Source: JAJCYL01 sp040222875 (GTDB lineage: Bacteria > Bacteroidota > Bacteroidia > Cytophagales > Cyclobacteriaceae). Taken from it: a DNA stretch of 64,000 nt. Every line of letters starts with the position of its first letter. Within the stretch, counting starts at the first letter, position 1. Shown piece after piece: positions 62,071 to 64,000 of this stretch. The notes beneath the pieces are model-generated. The model saw only the letters and a list, made by a program, of their open reading frames with translations. It was not told the origin of the DNA and did not search any database. The translations under genes and the position numbers were made by a program. The stretch is from assembly GCA_040222875.1 (NCBI GenBank), contig JAVKCG010000009.1, positions 248,001 to 312,000 of the forward strand. Reading direction: 5' to 3'.

Positions 62071-62592
62071 TTACAACTCCCTTCTTCTTAAAATCACCGC
62101 TATAGGTATCGTAAGTAGAAGCCCAATCAAGCACTTTTTTAAAAAATCATCCAGTGCCAGAATTCCGGCTGATGTGTTGATCAAATCATCTCTGGTTTTT
62201 GTGTAAGTTGATTGACCCATCATTTCTACCATTTCAGCCTGTTTACCCTCCAACATTTCAAGTCTGCTTGATATATACTGGTCAATAACTGCAGGATCAA
62301 TTAGGGTGAGGAATATGGTAACGAAGAATGCTGAAACGGCTGCCATGAGAAGGTATGTGCCAACGCCAACAGTCATGCCCTGCCAGAAATGTAAAATGCC
62401 ATTGTTTCGATAGTCTTTGTACTCCTTCATTGCTGTAAAGAGAAAAATAGGAATGAGGATAAAATCGAAAAATTTTAGGTCTATAAGTGGGTTTTTATCA
62501 ATGCCATAAGTGATGCAAAACATTAAGATGAACATGGCGCCACCGATTGTGCCAAACTTAATGGGTACACCGAACAAAGGGTTTTTGAGCAT
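62071..62592 (-). CDS. DUF4199 membrane protein
   Basis: 173 residues from the ATG at 62592. Four transmembrane helices: KFGTIGGAMFILMFCITYG, FDFILIPIFLFTAMKEYK, GMTVGVGTYLLMAAVSAFFVTIFLTLI and LGLLLTIPIAVILRR, the DUF4199 pattern with an amphipathic stretch between helices 3 and 4. Function unknown. The start codon overlaps the stop of the dihydroorotase-like gene by one base (TGATG), so the pair is coupled. Confidence 0.85.
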   Translation of the reverse strand: MLKNPLFGVPIKFGTIGGAMFILMFCITYGIDKNPLIDLKFFDFILIPIFLFTAMKEYKDYRNNGILHFWQGMTVGVGTYLLMAAVSAFFVTIFLTLIDPAVIDQYISSRLEMLEGKQAEMVEMMGQSTYTKTRDDLINTSAGILALDDFLKKCLIGLLLTIPIAVILRRREL

Positions 62593-63860
62593 CAATATTG
62601 ATCTGCGAAGTAGGTGTTTTTTCCATTCACTGTAGCCACAACCTTGCCTTTCAATTGTTTACCAAAATACCAGGAGTTCCTGGATTTTGACTTGTTGGAT
62701 GAATCATCCAGGATCCATTGGGCTTTTGGATCAAATAGTGTAAGGTTGGCAGGCTGCCCAACTGAAATGGTTGCTGGTTCAAGTTTTAAAATGCGTCTTG
62801 GAGATGAAGTCAACTTTGGTATTGTCACCTCCAGTGGCAACTTGTCCGAAATACTGACGAGAATGGGCAAGACAGCCTGCAAGCCGATATGGCCAAATTC
62901 GGCCAGGTCAAATTCTAATTTTTTACCTTCTTCATCCTGAGGGTTATGAGCCGAAACAATTGCATCTATCGTTTCATCTTCCAGACCTTTGATTAAGGCA
63001 GCAATGTCCTTTTTAGTTCGAAGAGGTGGATTAACTTTTAAGTTGGCATCGAAATCCTCAATAAGGCTATCATCGAGAATTAAATTATGGGCGGCCACAT
63101 CACAGGTTACATTTAAACCTTGTTTTTTGGCTTTTCTAATCAACTTGACAGACTCGGCTGTAGAAATGGTACTAAAATGTATTTTGCCCCCAGTGTAAGC
63201 TAAAATCCTGAGGTCTCTTGCAATAGCAAGCTCTTCAGCAAGATTAGGCATTCCCTTCATGCCCAAAATTGTGCTTTGAACACCTTCGTTCATCGTACCA
63301 AACTGGTTCAAGGTCCGGTCTTCGGAGCGATTCATTAAAAGACCGTCAAACTTTTGAAGATATTGCAGGGTTTTCAAAAGGATGTCTGAATTCCAGATGG
63401 TTTCCACACCATCAGAAAACGCTATCGCCCCAGCCTGATGAAGATCTATCATTTCAGTCAGGTCATCACCCAAACAGCCTTTGGTGACAGCTACAATTGG
63501 ATGTATATCTGTTACTTGGTTGCCATTGAAGGCCTTTAAATATGCGATGTCATTTTTAGATTCGATTACGGGGTTAGTGTTGGGCAAATGGGCAATTCCT
63601 GTGAACCCGCCAGCAGCAGCAGCTTGAGCCCCAGTAATTCTGTCTTCTTTATGCTCATGTCCCGGATCGCCAAACAGGCAATTGAGGTCAAACCAACCTG
63701 GCGATATATACTGGCCTTTAGCGTCTATTTCCTTACCGATAGTTTTGACGTTCTTGCCAATTTGGTCTATGACACCATTTTTAATGGAAATATCGGCTTG
63801 CTTATTGTGGAATTTTGATCTGGGATCGAGTAGGGTTGCTGAACGGAAGGTTAGGTTCAT
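62592..63860 (-). CDS. Dihydroorotase homologue with lost metal-binding histidines (PyrC-like pseudo-enzyme)
   Basis: 422 residues, cytoplasmic. The fold is plainly dihydroorotase: the ISPGWFDL start strand, AAAGGFTGIAHLPNTNP and the TLFDPKAQWILDD ending. Where the active-site signature DxHxHxRxPG should stand it reads DLNCLFGDPG, and the later Asp of the SDHAPH element is replaced in VSAHNPQDEEG, so the binuclear zinc site is incomplete. Such proteins act as non-catalytic partners of aspartate carbamoyltransferase in several bacteria. It lies directly behind the edge gene and before the DUF4199 gene. Confidence 0.85.
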   Translation of the reverse strand: MNLTFRSATLLDPRSKFHNKQADISIKNGVIDQIGKNVKTIGKEIDAKGQYISPGWFDLNCLFGDPGHEHKEDRITGAQAAAAGGFTGIAHLPNTNPVIESKNDIAYLKAFNGNQVTDIHPIVAVTKGCLGDDLTEMIDLHQAGAIAFSDGVETIWNSDILLKTLQYLQKFDGLLMNRSEDRTLNQFGTMNEGVQSTILGMKGMPNLAEELAIARDLRILAYTGGKIHFSTISTAESVKLIRKAKKQGLNVTCDVAAHNLILDDSLIEDFDANLKVNPPLRTKKDIAALIKGLEDETIDAIVSAHNPQDEEGKKLEFDLAEFGHIGLQAVLPILVSISDKLPLEVTIPKLTSSPRRILKLEPATISVGQPANLTLFDPKAQWILDDSSNKSKSRNSWYFGKQLKGKVVATVNGKNTYFADQY

Positions 63861-64000
63861 TTAAAGGAATCTCAGTAACAGCACTTCGGCTAATAAAAAA
63901 GCCAGGGCCAAAATTAAGGCATATTTCCATAAGTTAACACCTTCGTACTTTTCTTTCATCGCCTGTGAAAAGTCAGCGGCACTGCTGAACTCAAAAATAT
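63861..64000 (-). CDS. C-terminal end of a BatA-like membrane protein (runs off the window)
   Basis: The frame enters from the window edge and ends at 63861, adjacent to the dihydroorotase-like start. Visible residues end FSQAMKEKYEGVNLWKYALILALAFLLAEVLLLRFL: a charged segment and one terminal helix with a short tail, the usual end of Bacteroidota BatA-domain proteins. The rest, including any VWA domain, is outside the window. Confidence 0.55.
   Translation of the reverse strand, partial: IFEFSSAADFSQAMKEKYEGVNLWKYALILALAFLLAEVLLLRFL

Noticed and set aside
1..64000. CRISPR array, tRNA, rRNA or intact insertion sequence
   Set aside because: No regularly spaced direct repeats, no recognisable tRNA cloverleaf or rRNA sequence, and no transposase frame were seen.

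Overview
The window reads as chromosome of a marine-type member of the Bacteroidota, order Cytophagales (relatives of Fulvivirga, Roseivirga or Marivirga are the best guess; inferred from protein content only). Pointers are an alternative complex III (Act) operon, a type IX secretion C-terminal domain, many secreted proteins and lipoproteins with short signal peptides, DUF5916, DUF4199 and DUF3885 proteins, orphan MacB/FtsX-type permeases, and a promoter of the Bacteroidota form TTG-N20-TAnnTTTG. I see no rRNA or tRNA gene, no CRISPR array and no intact insertion sequence.

Layout. 1-9.7 kb: mixed single genes, mostly on the minus strand: the edge of a nucleotide-carrier-like membrane protein, a class A beta-lactamase-like hydrolase, an M14-type deacylase, a small CxxC membrane protein, a BNR-repeat protein, a short-chain dehydrogenase, an alpha/beta hydrolase, a FkbM methyltransferase and an AbgT transporter. 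10.0-26.1 kb: one long plus-strand respiratory cluster, actABCDEF, oxidase subunits II and I, ctaA, ctaB, two subunit-III-type genes and a subunit IV gene, closed by a strong terminator; beyond it lie a Sco-like thioredoxin-fold gene and a DUF420 gene. Together these encode quinol oxidation, electron transfer, haem A synthesis and oxygen reduction. 26.0-35.5 kb: an ImuC/DnaE2-type polymerase behind a large palindrome, a DUF5916 protein, two peptidases (S10 and S51), and two tandem members of an unrecognised secreted family whose third member is at 6.4-7.2 kb.

35.6-40.5 kb: a tight four-gene operon, PadR regulator, prefix-domain FtsX permease, LanC-fold lipoprotein lacking the zinc ligands, and a small NTF2-like secreted protein, with a perfect inverted repeat touching the first start codon. 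This is my best candidate for an undescribed system. 40.5-48.3 kb: accessory material, including an M24-fold protein with an altered metal site, a hairpin-rich intergenic stretch, a DUF3885 gene with a small overlapping ORF, an ECF42-type sigma factor with its YciI partner, a MITE-like inverted repeat, DinB, Crp and SUI1 genes. 48.3-64 kb: an RNA methyltransferase, a second orphan permease, a broken AbiEii-type toxin behind its DUF6922 partner, an M3 peptidase, a winged-helix/PD40 membrane regulator divergent from a 1218-residue BNR protein (with two tandem 15-bp operator-like boxes between them), a nucleotidyltransferase-fold protein, a DUF4199 protein, a dihydroorotase homologue that has lost its metal-binding histidines, and the C-terminal edge of a BatA-like membrane protein.

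Several genes very probably start downstream of the longest reading frame (TTG or GTG codons upstream of a better ATG); I give the start I prefer and say why. All functional calls come from reading motifs by eye; no database search was run.
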